Assembly: GCA_016926755.1 (NCBI GenBank)
Contig: JAFGNZ010000007.1
Location: 1 to 60,335, forward strand
DNA from: Myxococcaceae bacterium
Lineage (GTDB): Bacteria; Myxococcota; Myxococcia; Myxococcales; Myxococcaceae
Direction of reading: 5' to 3'
DNA length: 60,335 nucleotides
Below, one piece after another: positions 15,709 to 25,337 of this stretch. The position numbers and the translations under genes are program-made. The number at the start of each line of letters is the position of its first letter. Position 1 is the first letter of the stretch. A model generated the notes under the pieces. It was not told the origin of the DNA and did no database searches. It saw only the letters and a list, made by a program, of their open reading frames with translations.

Positions 15709-16343
15709 GCGCCCCCGCAGGCCGGCCCTCGGGTTCAGGACTGCCCCGTGGCGTCAACATCGCCGCGGTGCTGTGCCTCATCCTCTCCGGGCTGACCGGC
15801 ATGTCCTCCTGCACGGAGGCCGCCAACCTGTCTCACCTCTCCGAGCTCCGGGAGCAGTCCCCCACGGTGACGGTGTTCGGAGATCCCGCCGTCCTCAAGC
15901 GCGTCTTCGAGGCGCAGCTGTCCGCCCTGGAGCCCATGCGCGAGCCGCGCGCCCTCATCCTGGGGAGCCTGGCGGTGGCATGCGCGCTCATCTTCGTGGC
16001 CGCCGGCCGGATGCTGAGGCCCGCGGGGCTGCCGCGAGAGGGCATGCGGCGGCTGCTGGGCGGTGCCGCCATCGCCGCCGCCATCCTGCGCACGCTCGAT
16101 GGCGCGCAGTGGATGGTCGTCGTCAAGCGCGCGAGCACCACCATGGCCGATGCCATGAGCACGCTGCCCGAGTTCCGCGACATCCCCATCGATCAGCTGA
16201 AGACCACCCTGCACTTCGTGCTGGGCGCGGCCACCGTGGCGCAGACGGCCTTCATCGCCGGGGCCTTCGTGCTGCTGGGCCAGTACTTCCACAGCGAGCG
16301 CGTCCGCCAGGCCGTCACCGCCCAGGACGGCCCCACCGAGTAG
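15705..16343 (+). CDS. Hypothetical multi-pass membrane protein
   Basis: A 212-residue protein with hydrophobic segments near residues 19-35, 84-103, 117-133 and 165-190, so probably four membrane passes. A 50-residue loop after the first contains a Cys (SSCTEAANLS). The GTG start at 15705 overlaps the DUF1844 stop, making it the third gene of a coupled unit. I do not recognise the family. Converges with the reverse-strand gene at 16354, with only 10 bp between stops. Confidence 0.72.
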   Translation: MSAPAGRPSGSGLPRGVNIAAVLCLILSGLTGMSSCTEAANLSHLSELREQSPTVTVFGDPAVLKRVFEAQLSALEPMREPRALILGSLAVACALIFVAAGRMLRPAGLPREGMRRLLGGAAIAAAILRTLDGAQWMVVVKRASTTMADAMSTLPEFRDIPIDQLKTTLHFVLGAATVAQTAFIAGAFVLLGQYFHSERVRQAVTAQDGPTE

Positions 16344-16353
16344 CCTCGCGGCC

Positions 16354-17535
16354 TCAGCGCCGGCGGTGCTGCCGGTTCACGGCCTCGTCCAGGACGTGCT
16401 CCTTGAGCAGGTAGCCGAAGCCGGCGTTCTTCATCCGCACGATCAGCTCATCCCGGGAGGTCCGCAGGTTCTTCGCCGCGGAGTCCAGGTCCCACCCCGC
16501 CGCCGCGAGCTGCTTGAGCAGGTAGGCCCGCCGCGTCTGCGCCGCCGACAGCCGGTACGTCCGCAGGTACTCCAGCTCGCCGTCCTCCCGGGTGATCAGC
16601 TCGCCGAGGTGGTTCTCCTCCGAGGGGACCAGGCGGGTGACGAAGCGCTCGAGCTGGAACTCGCCCGCCTCGTACACGGGGGCCGCCGTCACCTCCGTGC
16701 CCAGCAGCCCGCCCACCATGGCGTCCTGGAGGAAGTCCGCCCACTCCCGGCGCAGGCGCTCCACTTCGCCCCGCAGATCCGCCAGCGAGGCCACCCTGTG
16801 CGGCTCCATGGAGCTGCCCAGCGGAGCCACCTCCTCCAGGAAGCCGTACTGGAGCAGCAGCTCGCCGTAGAAGTCCTCCAGCAGCGCCCGGTGCATCGCG
16901 CGGTAGTCCTCCGGGTGCGAAAGGATGCAGGCCGACAGCAGCAGCTCCGCTCGGAAGATGAGCACCCCCACCTGCTGCTCGTGGAGCTCGAACATGCGCA
17001 GCGCCTCGGAGAAGGCCGCGCTCGCCCAGCCCGGCACGGACTGCTCCATGCGCGGGCTCAGCCCGGAGGAGAGCGCCTCCCGCGAGTACTCGCTCCACGC
17101 GATCTCCGGCGCGTTGAAGTGCAGGGCCAGGAAGCCCTCCATGGCCAGGTGCAGCGGCAGCATCCGCAGCCGGTTGCGCTCCTCCCGGCGCACCATCCGG
17201 TGCATCACCCGGAGGCCCACCGGGCCGAGCTGCATCGCCTTGCCCTCGGACTTGAAGAGCTTCGTCTCGGGGATCGCCTCCGCCTGCTGGTTGCCCCACG
17301 ACATCACCAGCCCGTGAGGGATGTACGAGATGTACTTGAGCCCGGAGTCCATCAGCCCGCCCCCCAGCGAGACGATGGAGAGATCGTCCTGGTACACCCG
17401 CCGGGTGAAGCGCAGATCTCCCCGCACGGTGTCCCGCAGGATCGGCACCAGGCGGAAGTTGCCGAACACCTGGGACGGCGCCAGCCGCAGGCCCTTGGGG
17501 ATGATGCGCTTGTTCACGGAGCTGCCTCGGCCCAT
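16354..17535 (-). CDS. Uncharacterised protein with C-terminal Fis-like helix-turn-helix (ARPP-like)
   Basis: A 393-residue soluble protein. The N-terminal region (VFGNFRLVPILRD and following) and the long helical middle resemble, from memory, the ARPP domains that accompany VWA or RNA-repair-type genes; this is tentative. The last roughly 54 residues (340-393) look like the Fis/NtrC-type DNA-binding domain: LLKQLAAAGWDLDSAAKNL followed by a TSRDELIVRMKNAG recognition helix. Unlike NtrC relatives it has no AAA+ domain. The ATG overlaps the TGA of the VWA gene by one base (TGATG), so both proteins are made from one transcript and probably act together. Confidence 0.75.
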   Translation of the reverse strand: MGRGSSVNKRIIPKGLRLAPSQVFGNFRLVPILRDTVRGDLRFTRRVYQDDLSIVSLGGGLMDSGLKYISYIPHGLVMSWGNQQAEAIPETKLFKSEGKAMQLGPVGLRVMHRMVRREERNRLRMLPLHLAMEGFLALHFNAPEIAWSEYSREALSSGLSPRMEQSVPGWASAAFSEALRMFELHEQQVGVLIFRAELLLSACILSHPEDYRAMHRALLEDFYGELLLQYGFLEEVAPLGSSMEPHRVASLADLRGEVERLRREWADFLQDAMVGGLLGTEVTAAPVYEAGEFQLERFVTRLVPSEENHLGELITREDGELEYLRTYRLSAAQTRRAYLLKQLAAAGWDLDSAAKNLRTSRDELIVRMKNAGFGYLLKEHVLDEAVNRQHRRR

Positions 17536-18971
17536 CACGCCTCCTCCTCGAGCATCCGCCGCACCCGCGCCGCCAGGTAGTCCTCCAGCTCCGACAGCGG
17601 GGCCGCGCCCTCGGCGAACCGCGCGAACCCGAGCACCGTCGGCAGATCCTCCGCGTCTCGCACGCCCACCGTGGGCACGGCGGCGCCGAGCCCCCGCGGC
17701 GCGAACAGCTCCGAGTCGAACACGGGGTTGGCGTGGATGATGGACGTGCGGCGCTCGGGATCCAGCTTCGTCCGGAAGACGCGCGTCAGCTCCACCAGCG
17801 CGTTGGGCGGCCCGTTGTCGTAGCCATCCGACACGACGATCACCAGCTCCGCGCCCCACTCCAGCGCGTCCAGCAGCCGCGTGGCCAGATCCGTCTGCCC
17901 CCGCGCCACGCCGAGGAGCGGATCCTCGATGGGCGTGGTCCAGAAGGCGCGGTACTCGCGCGCCGCGGCGGACAGCAGGTAGTGCGCCGCGAGCGCCACC
18001 CCGAGCGGGCGGCGGCGCTTCTCGGAGGAGCCCGAGCTGGAGAAGCTGTTGTCCAGCACCGCGGCCACCCGCCCCAGCGCCACCGGGGCCCGGCGGAGCG
18101 TGCGCGCCACGGCCTGCTCGAGCGCGGCGTGCAGCTCCGCGCGGCGCTCCTGCCGCGCCTGGGGTGCCAGCGAGAGCGCGTAGAGCGCCAGCTTCGTGAG
18201 CGGCGCCCGCCCGAGCTCCAGGGAGATCTCCACCCCGTCCGCGCGCTCCGCGGCCCCCTGCAGGCGCAGCCGCTCCGCCTGGGTGAGGCGCGGCTCGATG
18301 CGCGCGAGGAACACGGAGCGCGGGATGCCGTGCTTGCGGGCCAGCCCCTCGGCGATGGTGAAGGGCAGCTCGAAGAGGGCCTCCTGGGCATAGTGGGCCT
18401 GGCGGAACTTCTCCAGCAGCGGGCGGGTGTACACGCGCTTGCGCCAGCCGTGGAACAGGAAGGGGCCCCGCTCGCCCTCCAGCTTCAGGTGCGCGTGCAC
18501 CACCGCCGAGCGCAACTTGGAGCGGTACTTGACCGCGTCGAAGTCCGGATCCGGCCGCCCTGCCACGTACTCGCGGGCGATCGCGCGCGCCCGGCGGTTG
18601 TTGATGCGCCGCGAGCGCAAGAGCTCCAGCACCCGGAAGGCGCGCTGCGGCGGCAAGGCCCGGAGCGCCGCCGCGATCAGCGCCCCCTCCTCCCGCCGAT
18701 CCCCGGGCGGCGTCTGCCGGCCGGTGGCCAGGAGGTTCAGGAGGATCAGCGCCTGGTTGAAGTGGTTGATGCCGGCCGCCAGCGTGCGGGTGTAGAGCCG
18801 GCGGTAGTTGCCCAGGATGTACTCGTGCAGGAACTCGATGGAGACGGCCTGACCGCGTGCGTCATTGTAGAACTCGCGCTGCCCCGTGCAGGAGAAGCAC
18901 GCGTTGACGAACATCACGAGATCCTCGCGCGCGACCTGCTCGGCCCGCGCGATCGCCGCCGCGTCCTTCAC
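17535..18971 (-). CDS. VWA-domain protein with helical N-terminal region (Ro60/TROVE-like layout)
   Basis: A 478-residue protein. The N-terminal roughly 290 residues are alpha-helical, begin with NACFSCTGQREFYND and contain a basic patch (RSRRINNRRARAIARE). The C-terminal third is a von Willebrand A domain with an intact metal site: D-x-S-x-S in LDNSFSS (307-311), Thr in GQTDL (about 360) and Asp in VSDGYDNG (about 382). This layout recalls Ro60/TROVE proteins, which bind misfolded or Y RNAs, but I cannot confirm homology of the N-terminus. I choose GTG at 18971 because AGGGAGG lies five bases upstream; the longer GTG start at 18995 lacks a Shine-Dalgarno. First gene of a two-gene operon. The 260 bp upstream hold no gene. 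Confidence 0.75.
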   Translation of the reverse strand: MKDAAAIARAEQVAREDLVMFVNACFSCTGQREFYNDARGQAVSIEFLHEYILGNYRRLYTRTLAAGINHFNQALILLNLLATGRQTPPGDRREEGALIAAALRALPPQRAFRVLELLRSRRINNRRARAIAREYVAGRPDPDFDAVKYRSKLRSAVVHAHLKLEGERGPFLFHGWRKRVYTRPLLEKFRQAHYAQEALFELPFTIAEGLARKHGIPRSVFLARIEPRLTQAERLRLQGAAERADGVEISLELGRAPLTKLALYALSLAPQARQERRAELHAALEQAVARTLRRAPVALGRVAAVLDNSFSSSGSSEKRRRPLGVALAAHYLLSAAAREYRAFWTTPIEDPLLGVARGQTDLATRLLDALEWGAELVIVVSDGYDNGPPNALVELTRVFRTKLDPERRTSIIHANPVFDSELFAPRGLGAAVPTVGVRDAEDLPTVLGFARFAEGAAPLSELEDYLAARVRRMLEEEA

Positions 18972-19231
18972 GGCTACCTCCCTCTGGACAGGCACCCCGA
19001 ATGAAACAAGCGCCGCTCGGGGAGTGAGGACACGACTCGCTATTCAAGCACTAGAAGCTCGGTTCGGAAGTCGCATCGCAGTCCCGCGAGCGGCGCCAGG
19101 AATCTAGCACGCCCTCTCCATCAGAGCGGCCGTGGCGTGGAAAGCTGACATTCCTCGGCTGCTCGATCAGCTGGAGCGGCAGGTCCAGGAGCGAGGCCAC
19201 CGCGAGCAGGCCTGCGCGCTCGCTCCAGGGC

Positions 19232-19879
19232 TCAGGCAGCGTCCGGCGTCACGCGAAACAGCTGAGGGCTCGGCAGCAGCCGCTCCAGCCGCTCCTCCGC
19301 GTCCGCCGCGTCCAGCGCCAGCACGACGCTCGAGGCCGTGCGCGACATCCCCAGCAGCTCGTCGCGGGTGAGGCCGAACACGTAGGCCAGGTGCCCCATC
19401 GGCCAGCTCGCGCGCATCCGCGTGAAGGCCGCGTCGTCCTCCTCCTCGTCGCCGGACAGCTCCACGCTGTCGTACTCCAGCCGATCACCGCCTACGCGCC
19501 GAGCGTTGCCGTACGCGATGACCTGCTCGCACTCCCGAGGATCATAGACGTAGGCGTGCACGGTGGCGTTGGCCGCCCGCGAGAGCAGGCGGGGCAGCCC
19601 GTGATGATCGGCGTACCAGTGAGCGTCCATCAGCCCGGCGGCCGTCGGGCCCACGAAGGCCAGCCGAATCACCTTCCGCCGCCGGATCACCGAGACATGC
19701 AGGCTCGGCAGGACGCCGGACACTCCGTCGAGCGCCAGCGCCTCACGCGCCAACTGGACGAGCTCCAGCCCGCAAAAGGATTCGAGCCGCGTCAGGTAAC
19801 CGCCATGTGCTTCCAGTGGACTCCCCCCGAGAAGGCGCGCGGCGTATAGCCGGGCTCTCCGCTCCTGGCAACTCCCCAT
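19232..19879 (-). CDS. Hypothetical protein
   Basis: A 215-residue soluble protein of mixed composition that I do not recognise. Visible features are a central VIRRRKVIRLAFVGPTAAG stretch, a His-rich DAHWYADHHGL segment and an acidic patch (SGDEEEDDAAF), with no signal peptide or obvious catalytic motif. ATG at 19879 has no clear Shine-Dalgarno, so the start is uncertain. It is on the same strand as the VWA operon, 261 bp upstream of it, and divergent from clpB across 97 bp. Confidence 0.6.
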   Translation of the reverse strand: MGSCQERRARLYAARLLGGSPLEAHGGYLTRLESFCGLELVQLAREALALDGVSGVLPSLHVSVIRRRKVIRLAFVGPTAAGLMDAHWYADHHGLPRLLSRAANATVHAYVYDPRECEQVIAYGNARRVGGDRLEYDSVELSGDEEEDDAAFTRMRASWPMGHLAYVFGLTRDELLGMSRTASSVVLALDAADAEERLERLLPSPQLFRVTPDAA

Positions 19880-19976
19880 CCCGGAAAACCCAGAGATTAC
19901 TGGCGGCTCGAAGAATTCCGCCGATTTTGTATAGCCCGTTCCTTGCCAAGGGGGGTTCGAGCCTTAGTTTGGCTTC

Positions 19977-22613
19977 ATGAGACTCGACAAGTTCACGGTG
20001 AAGGCGCAGGAGGCGATCCAGGAGGGTCAATCCCTCGCTCGCCGGGCAGACAACCCCAACTACGAGCCGGAGCACCTGGCGGCGGCGCTCCTGGGTCAGA
20101 AGGACGGCATCGTCGAGCCGATCCTGCGCAAGATTGGCGCGGATCCGAAGCTCTTCGCGTCCCGCCTGGGCGAGGCGCTGCAGAAGCTGCCGCGCATGCA
20201 GGGCGGCGAGAGCGCCATGCTCAGCCAGCGGCTGATGAAGACGTTCGACAAGGCGGAGGATGAGGCCAAGGGGCTCAAGGACGAGTTCGTCTCCTCCGAG
20301 CACCTGCTGCTGGCGCTCACCCATGACAAGGCCGCCGTCGGCGAGGTCCTCAAGACCTCCGGGGTGACGAGAGATCGGGTGCTGTCCGGCATCAAGGACG
20401 TGCGCGGCTCGGCGCGAGTCACGAGCCAGGACGCGGAGGCCACCTACCGGGCGCTGGAGAAGTACGGGCGCGATCTGACGGAGGCGGCCCGCACCGGCAA
20501 GCTGGATCCGGTGATCGGCCGCGACGAGGAGATCCGCCGCTGCGTCCAGGTGCTCAGCCGGCGCACGAAGAACAACCCGGTGCTGATCGGCGAGCCGGGC
20601 GTGGGCAAGACGGCCATCGCCGAGGGCCTGGCGCGGCGCATCGTCGATGGCGACGTGCCCGAGGGACTGAAGAACAAGCGGCTGATCACCCTGGATCTCG
20701 GCTCCATGGTGGCCGGCGCCAAGTACCGCGGCGAGTTCGAGGAGCGCCTCAAGGCCGTCCTCAAGGAGGTGGCGGACTCGGCCGGTGAGGTGATCCTGTT
20801 CATCGACGAGCTGCACACCATCGTCGGGGCGGGCAAGGCCGAGGGCTCCATGGATGCGGGCAACATGCTCAAGCCGGCGCTGGCGCGCGGCGAGCTGCAC
20901 TGCATCGGCGCCACCACGCTGGACGAGTACCGCAAGCACATCGAGAAGGACGCGGCCCTGGAGCGGCGCTTCCAGCCGGTGATGGTGGGCGAGCCCAGCG
21001 TGCACGACACCATCAGCATCCTGCGTGGCCTGAAGGAGCGCTACGAGGTGCATCACGGCGTGCGCATCCAGGACAACGCCCTGGTGGCCGCCGCCACCCT
21101 CTCCCACCGCTACATCGCCGACCGGTTCCTGCCGGACAAGGCGATCGATCTGGTGGACGAGGCCTCCAGCCGCCTGCGCATCGAGATCGACTCGATGCCC
21201 ACGGAGATCGACGACGTGCGGCGGAAGATGACCCAGCTGGAGATCGAGCGCGAGGGCCTGAAGAAGGAGACGGATCCGCACTCGCAGGAGCGCCTGGGCC
21301 AGATCGAGAAGGAGCTGGCCGAGCTCAAGGAGCGCTTCACCTCGCTCAAGGCGCACTGGGACGCGGAGAAGGAGGCCATCACCCACATCCGCGGGCTGAA
21401 GGAGAAGCTGGAGAAGGCGAAGAACGACCAGGCGGCGGCCGAGCGCCAGGGCGATCTGAACAAGGCGGCGGAGCTGAAGTTCGGCGTGCTGCCCTCGCTG
21501 GAGAAGGAGCTGAAGGCGCAGAACGAGAAGCTGGGCGAGCTGCAGAAGAGCCAGAAGTTCCTCAAGGAGGAGGTGGACGCCGAGGACATCGCCGAGGTGG
21601 TGGCCAAGTGGACGGGCATCCCCGTCTCCAGGCTGATGGAGGCCGAGGTCCAGAAGCTGGTGAAGATGGAGGATCGGCTGGGCCTGCGCGTCATCGGCCA
21701 GCACAGCGCCATCCAGGCCGTGTCCAACGCCGTGCGCCGCGCGCGCAGCGGGCTGCAGGATCCCAACCGGCCCATCGGCTCGTTCATCTTCCTGGGCCCC
21801 ACCGGCGTGGGGAAGACGGAGGCGGCCAAGGCGCTGGCCGAGTTCCTCTTCGATGACGACAGCGCGATGATCCGCATCGACATGTCCGAGTACATGGAGA
21901 AGCACGCCGTGGCCCGGCTCGTGGGCGCGCCGCCGGGCTACGTCGGCTACGAGGAGGGCGGGCAGCTCACCGAGGCCGTGCGGCGCCGGCCCTACTCCGT
22001 CGTCCTGTTCGACGAGATCGAGAAGGCCCACCTGGACGTGTTCAACATCCTCCTGCAGATCCTGGACGAGGGCCGGCTGACGGACAGCCAGGGGCGCACG
22101 GTGGACTTCAAGAACACGGTGCTCATCATGACGTCCAACATCGGCTCGCCGGCCATCCAGGAGGGCATGGCCGGCAAGGAGACGCTGAGCGAGGCCACGC
22201 GCACGGAGGTGATGGACGCGCTGCGCGGCCACTTCCGGCCGGAGTTCCTCAACCGCGTGGACGAGATCGTCATCTTCGAGCCGCTCAAGCGCAGCGAGAT
22301 CCACCGGATCGTCGACCTGCAGCTGGCGCGGCTCCAGAAGCTGCTCACCGAGAAGCGGCTCACGCTGGCGCTGACGGACAAGGCGCGCAACCTCCTGGCG
22401 GAGCGCGGGTACGATCCCACCTACGGCGCGCGGCCGCTCAAGCGGGCCATCCAGAAGTACCTGATGGATCCGCTGGCTCTCAAGGTGCTGGCGGGCGACT
22501 TCCTCCCGGGGGACCACATCCAGGCGGACGCCACCGAGGACGGGCTGACCTTCGCCAAGGGGGTGGGGGACAACACCCAGCCGCCGCAGGAGGCGGCCCG
22601 CAAGTCCGCGTAG
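19977..22613 (+). CDS. clpB: ATP-dependent disaggregase ClpB
   Basis: Hsp100 chaperone that extracts proteins from aggregates with DnaK. The 878-residue protein has the Clp N domain ([18 protein letters not shown], residues 1-145), the first AAA+ module with Walker A GEPGVGKT (205-212), and a coiled-coil M domain (about 400-530, rich in Lys/Glu, with [12 protein letters not shown]). The second AAA+ module has Walker A GPTGVGKT (607-614) and the [11 protein letters not shown] pore loop. No Shine-Dalgarno lies close to the ATG. A heat-shock promoter could not be recognised in the 97-bp upstream region. A GC-rich hairpin follows. Confidence 0.96.
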   Translation: MRLDKFTVKAQEAIQEGQSLARRADNPNYEPEHLAAALLGQKDGIVEPILRKIGADPKLFASRLGEALQKLPRMQGGESAMLSQRLMKTFDKAEDEAKGLKDEFVSSEHLLLALTHDKAAVGEVLKTSGVTRDRVLSGIKDVRGSARVTSQDAEATYRALEKYGRDLTEAARTGKLDPVIGRDEEIRRCVQVLSRRTKNNPVLIGEPGVGKTAIAEGLARRIVDGDVPEGLKNKRLITLDLGSMVAGAKYRGEFEERLKAVLKEVADSAGEVILFIDELHTIVGAGKAEGSMDAGNMLKPALARGELHCIGATTLDEYRKHIEKDAALERRFQPVMVGEPSVHDTISILRGLKERYEVHHGVRIQDNALVAAATLSHRYIADRFLPDKAIDLVDEASSRLRIEIDSMPTEIDDVRRKMTQLEIEREGLKKETDPHSQERLGQIEKELAELKERFTSLKAHWDAEKEAITHIRGLKEKLEKAKNDQAAAERQGDLNKAAELKFGVLPSLEKELKAQNEKLGELQKSQKFLKEEVDAEDIAEVVAKWTGIPVSRLMEAEVQKLVKMEDRLGLRVIGQHSAIQAVSNAVRRARSGLQDPNRPIGSFIFLGPTGVGKTEAAKALAEFLFDDDSAMIRIDMSEYMEKHAVARLVGAPPGYVGYEEGGQLTEAVRRRPYSVVLFDEIEKAHLDVFNILLQILDEGRLTDSQGRTVDFKNTVLIMTSNIGSPAIQEGMAGKETLSEATRTEVMDALRGHFRPEFLNRVDEIVIFEPLKRSEIHRIVDLQLARLQKLLTEKRLTLALTDKARNLLAERGYDPTYGARPLKRAIQKYLMDPLALKVLAGDFLPGDHIQADATEDGLTFAKGVGDNTQPPQEAARKSA

Positions 22614-22635
22614 GCCGCCGCGCCTCGCGGCCACC

Positions 22636-22681
22636 GCGCCCAGGTCGTGGGAGCCCTCGTGGCTGCCGCGCGCCTGGGCGC
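22636..22681 (+). terminator. Possible terminator hairpin after clpB
   Basis: GCGCCCAGG (22636-22644) pairs with CCTGGGCGC (22673-22681); the 28-nt interval can itself fold (GGGAGCC...GGCTGCC). No T tract. Position 23 bp after the clpB stop is the main support. Confidence 0.35.
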
Positions 22682-22701
22682 TCGTGTCTCATGCGGGGGC
22701 C

Positions 22702-22755
22702 GCTCAGGGCGTCAGCCGCAACAGCTCCTCCACCTGCTCCCGCACCCGCCCATCT
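22702..22755 (-). pseudogene. Remnant of the argR 3' end
   Basis: On the reverse strand this reads D-P-D-G-R-V-R-E-Q-V-E-E-L-L-R-L-T-P-stop. The intact ArgR at 27027-27443 ends D-P-S-L-L-G-Q-V-R-E-Q-V-E-E-L-L-R-L-T-stop. At DNA level roughly 45 of 50 bases agree over GTCAGCCGCA...CCTGCTC. The rest of argR is absent. The 395 bp from clpB to the kinase gene otherwise show no gene that I can support. Confidence 0.75.
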
Positions 22756-23008
22756 GGATCCTCTCCCAGCTGCTGTCGCGAGGGCTGGGGCGGGTGGCTC
22801 GAAGTGCAGCAGGTGCGCCTCCCATGGAGCCAGCCCCGCCTCCTGTGGCGGCCACGCCAGGCCTCCAATGAGGTGTCACGCTTCAGCGGCCGCACGCACT
22901 TCCCAGGCTGAGGTTGACGCAGGTATACCCTACCTGCGAGGGAGGGGTGCGCATGGCCGCGAGGAAGAAGAGAGGCGAGCCCGAGAGGCTCCCGAAGGGT
23001 GCTGAGTC

Positions 23009-24379
23009 ATGAGCGGCACGGAGAGCGAACTCACCACCGCCGACCCGCATGCCCCCATGCACGGCTCGCTTGTGGGCCCGTGGCGCGTGCTGGAGCGGAT
23101 GGACTCGGGCACCTTCGGCATCATCTACCGCGTGGCCCTGGCGAGCGAGCCTGCGCGCACTGCCGCGATGAAGCTGGCACGCAATCCTGGAGACCCGCGC
23201 TTCGAGAGGGAGGCAGTCCTGCACTCGCTGGTCGACGGCCCCTACCTCACGCGCTTCCTGGACACCGGAGAGTGGGTGTCCCCCCACGGCTGGCGTTTCC
23301 CCTACATCGTCATGGAGTTGGTGGAGGGCGTGCCGCTGTACCAGTGGGCCCGCACCACCGGGCGAGTGCTCACCTCCCGCCGCGTGCTCCAGCTCCTGGC
23401 CGGCCTGGCTCGCGGGCTCGAAGCCGTCCACGAGCACGGCCTGCACCGGGATGTGAAGGGGGACAACATCCTCGTGCGCGCTGACGGCACCCCGGTCCTC
23501 CTGGATCTCGGAGCATGCTGGATTTCAAACGCTCCGACGATCACCGTGGGTTCTCTTCCTCCTGGGACGCCCATCTACCGCAGCCCCGAGGCCGTGGCCT
23601 TCCGAGAGAGATTCTGGCGGGACGAGGAGGCCCGGTACGAGAGCCGCCCCCAGGATGACCTCTACTCGCTGGGGGTGACGGCCTACCGGCTCACGACCGG
23701 CGAATACCCACCGGAGGCGGGCAGCTCCGGGCGCTTCCTCCCTCCCAGCGCCCTCTGCCGCCTGGACGCCACGCTGGAGGCCCTCATCCTCCGGATGCTC
23801 TCCCCCAAGCGCGAGGCGCGCGGCACCGCCAGCCAGCTCGCTCAGGCCCTGGAGGCAGCGGCAGCCTCCACCAGGAAGAGCCTGGACGAGCCCCTGCGGC
23901 CGAGCCGCTCCGTGCTCCCCACGGAGCCCGCCAGGTTCCCCGGCAAGGTGGGCTGGCTCCTGCGTGTGGCGGTCCCGCCCGCTGCCGCTGTGGGGCTCAC
24001 CGCGCTCGTGGCGCTGATGGTGCTCCTCCTCCCTCCGCCGGAGCGCGGGGAGCCCCTGCCCCCGTACCTCGCCACGCCCGAGGAGGTGGCCCAGCTCACC
24101 GCTGACGCTGGCGTGGCTGAGCAGGCCATGGCGAGCGTGCACAAGGTGCCGGGGGTTGTCCTTCCCCCCTACGTACTGGGGGCGGACCTGCCCACCACGC
24201 CCTTCCCCTGGCAGCGCAAGCCGCCGTGTGAGCGTGGGGAAAGGGCGATCAGGGGAGGTTGCTGGGTAGAGGTCGGGCGAGAGAAGCCGCCGTGTGGGGA
24301 CAAGATGTTTGAATTCGAGGGCTACTGCTACAAGCCGTCCGTGGACGCTCCCAAGCAGCCCACCTCGGAGCAGCCTTGA
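23009..24379 (+). CDS. Transmembrane Ser/Thr protein kinase with Cys-rich extracytoplasmic tail
   Basis: A Hanks-type kinase, 456 residues. Gly loop MDSGTFGIIY (31-40), catalytic Lys55, HRDVKGDN (146-153), and metal motif DLG (166-168) in place of the usual DFG. A short juxtamembrane linker, one hydrophobic helix (about 317-342) and about 110 extracytoplasmic residues follow. The outer part carries two related Cys units, KPPCERGERAIRGGCW and KPPCGDKMFEFEGYCY, suggesting disulphides and ligand sensing. The lipoprotein gene downstream overlaps its stop by four bases (TTGA) and also contains Trp/Cys motifs (EWCWIQL, GRCWFL), so it may be a partner. Start ATG 23009. Confidence 0.88.
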   Translation: MSGTESELTTADPHAPMHGSLVGPWRVLERMDSGTFGIIYRVALASEPARTAAMKLARNPGDPRFEREAVLHSLVDGPYLTRFLDTGEWVSPHGWRFPYIVMELVEGVPLYQWARTTGRVLTSRRVLQLLAGLARGLEAVHEHGLHRDVKGDNILVRADGTPVLLDLGACWISNAPTITVGSLPPGTPIYRSPEAVAFRERFWRDEEARYESRPQDDLYSLGVTAYRLTTGEYPPEAGSSGRFLPPSALCRLDATLEALILRMLSPKREARGTASQLAQALEAAAASTRKSLDEPLRPSRSVLPTEPARFPGKVGWLLRVAVPPAAAVGLTALVALMVLLLPPPERGEPLPPYLATPEEVAQLTADAGVAEQAMASVHKVPGVVLPPYVLGADLPTTPFPWQRKPPCERGERAIRGGCWVEVGREKPPCGDKMFEFEGYCYKPSVDAPKQPTSEQP

Positions 24380-24714
24380 GCAAGCTGATCATCTCCGCCG
24401 CGCTCCTCCTGGGGTGCGGCTCCGCGCAGCACGCCGTGGGCCCGGACGCAGAGGTCCTCACGGGCGAGGCCCCTGCCCGACAGCCCACTGAGAGGGATAC
24501 CTGGTGTCGCCCCCCAGAAGGATTTCCCCAAGAGATCATGCTCATCACGGGCGAGTGGTGCTGGATTCAGCTCGACACCACCCAGGCCGAGTGCGCCCGG
24601 CTCAAGCGCGAGGAGCGCCACCCCCACATGCTCTACGACGGCCGGTGCTGGTTCCTCCGCGCCAGGAGGCCCCAGCGTCAGCCCACCTCAAGCTTGACGA
24701 TACTCCCGCCATGA
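24376..24714 (+). CDS. Small Cys/Trp-rich lipoprotein
   Basis: A 112-residue protein starting at a TTG that overlaps the kinase stop (TTGA). Lipobox-like LLLGC around residue 14 suggests export and lipidation. The mature part contains DTWCRPPEG, GEWCWIQ and GRCWFL, similar in style to the Cys units of the preceding kinase's outer domain. It ends with a 4-bp ATGA overlap with the next lipoprotein gene. Family not recognised; a sensor partner of the kinase is inference. Confidence 0.68.
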   Translation: MSKLIISAALLLGCGSAQHAVGPDAEVLTGEAPARQPTERDTWCRPPEGFPQEIMLITGEWCWIQLDTTQAECARLKREERHPHMLYDGRCWFLRARRPQRQPTSSLTILPP

Positions 24715-25337
24715 GCCGCCTCCTGCCCCTCCTTCTTGTCGTCGCCTGCGTCGGCCCAAGCGCGCCTGGGCAGCTCCACAAGGGCACGGTGACTGCTCCA
24801 CCTCCACCCCAACTCCGCCCCGGCCATGGCGCCCCGGCGGTGGGCCAGCCTGGCCACCAGCAGCCCCAGGTGCCACGCTCGCCACACAAGCGGGTGCTTC
24901 CGCCCTCGCGGGAGCCGGGCCTGTGGAGCGGGGACGCGCCAAGGGCGGCGCGTGCTCCGGCCCCCAGGATCGCTGGCGTCCCCATACCCATGCCGGAAGG
25001 CGCGCCACTCGAGGACACCGAGCCAGCGCGCCGCTGCGCCGACTCGATGCATGAGGCTCTGGCCAGCTCCGGCGTGGCAGGGCAGTTCATCCGTCTGCCT
25101 GTGGATTCGCAGCGCTGCCTCGCCGCGCGGCTCCACCTGTACTGCGCCGAGGCACTGGCGGCTCGCGCCACGCCGGAGGAAGTGCAGCGGGTGGAACTCA
25201 CGCGGGCAGAGACAGCCCGCTTCAAGAAGCAGAGCTGCGCCAGAGCGGAGCAGTCAGGTGTGTTTCAGAGCGTGTATGAATCTGTCGTCTCCGAGTGGAA
25301 CCGAAGACAGGGGGAGCAAAGTGGGCACAGCCGATGA
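24711..25337 (+). CDS. Proline-rich lipoprotein
   Basis: A 208-residue protein. The N-terminus MSRLLPLLLVVAC is a lipoprotein signal with Cys near residue 13. A Pro/Gln/His-rich low-complexity segment (about 20-80) follows, then a helical domain with three or four Cys (RRCADSMHEAL, SQRCLAARLHLYCAEAL) and the closing EEVQRVELTRAETARFKKQSC motif. ATG at 24711 overlaps the upstream stop. A degraded copy of its C-terminal motif lies at 26830. Function unknown. Confidence 0.7.
   Translation: MSRLLPLLLVVACVGPSAPGQLHKGTVTAPPPPQLRPGHGAPAVGQPGHQQPQVPRSPHKRVLPPSREPGLWSGDAPRAARAPAPRIAGVPIPMPEGAPLEDTEPARRCADSMHEALASSGVAGQFIRLPVDSQRCLAARLHLYCAEALAARATPEEVQRVELTRAETARFKKQSCARAEQSGVFQSVYESVVSEWNRRQGEQSGHSR

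Noticed and set aside
18972-19231. Sigma-54 promoter for the VWA operon (as in RtcR-controlled RNA repair operons)
   Set aside because: No TGGCAC-N5-TTGCA match was found on the reverse strand; TGGCGC and similar stretches lack the -12 element.
19880-19976. Heat-shock promoter or CIRCE element upstream of clpB
   Set aside because: No CIRCE inverted repeat, and no convincing CTTGAA/CCCATNT pair could be placed at proper spacing.
19743-22634. A 963-codon open frame antisense to clpB
   Set aside because: Exactly opposite a conserved clpB frame with all domains. The translation is Leu/Arg/His-rich shadow sequence.
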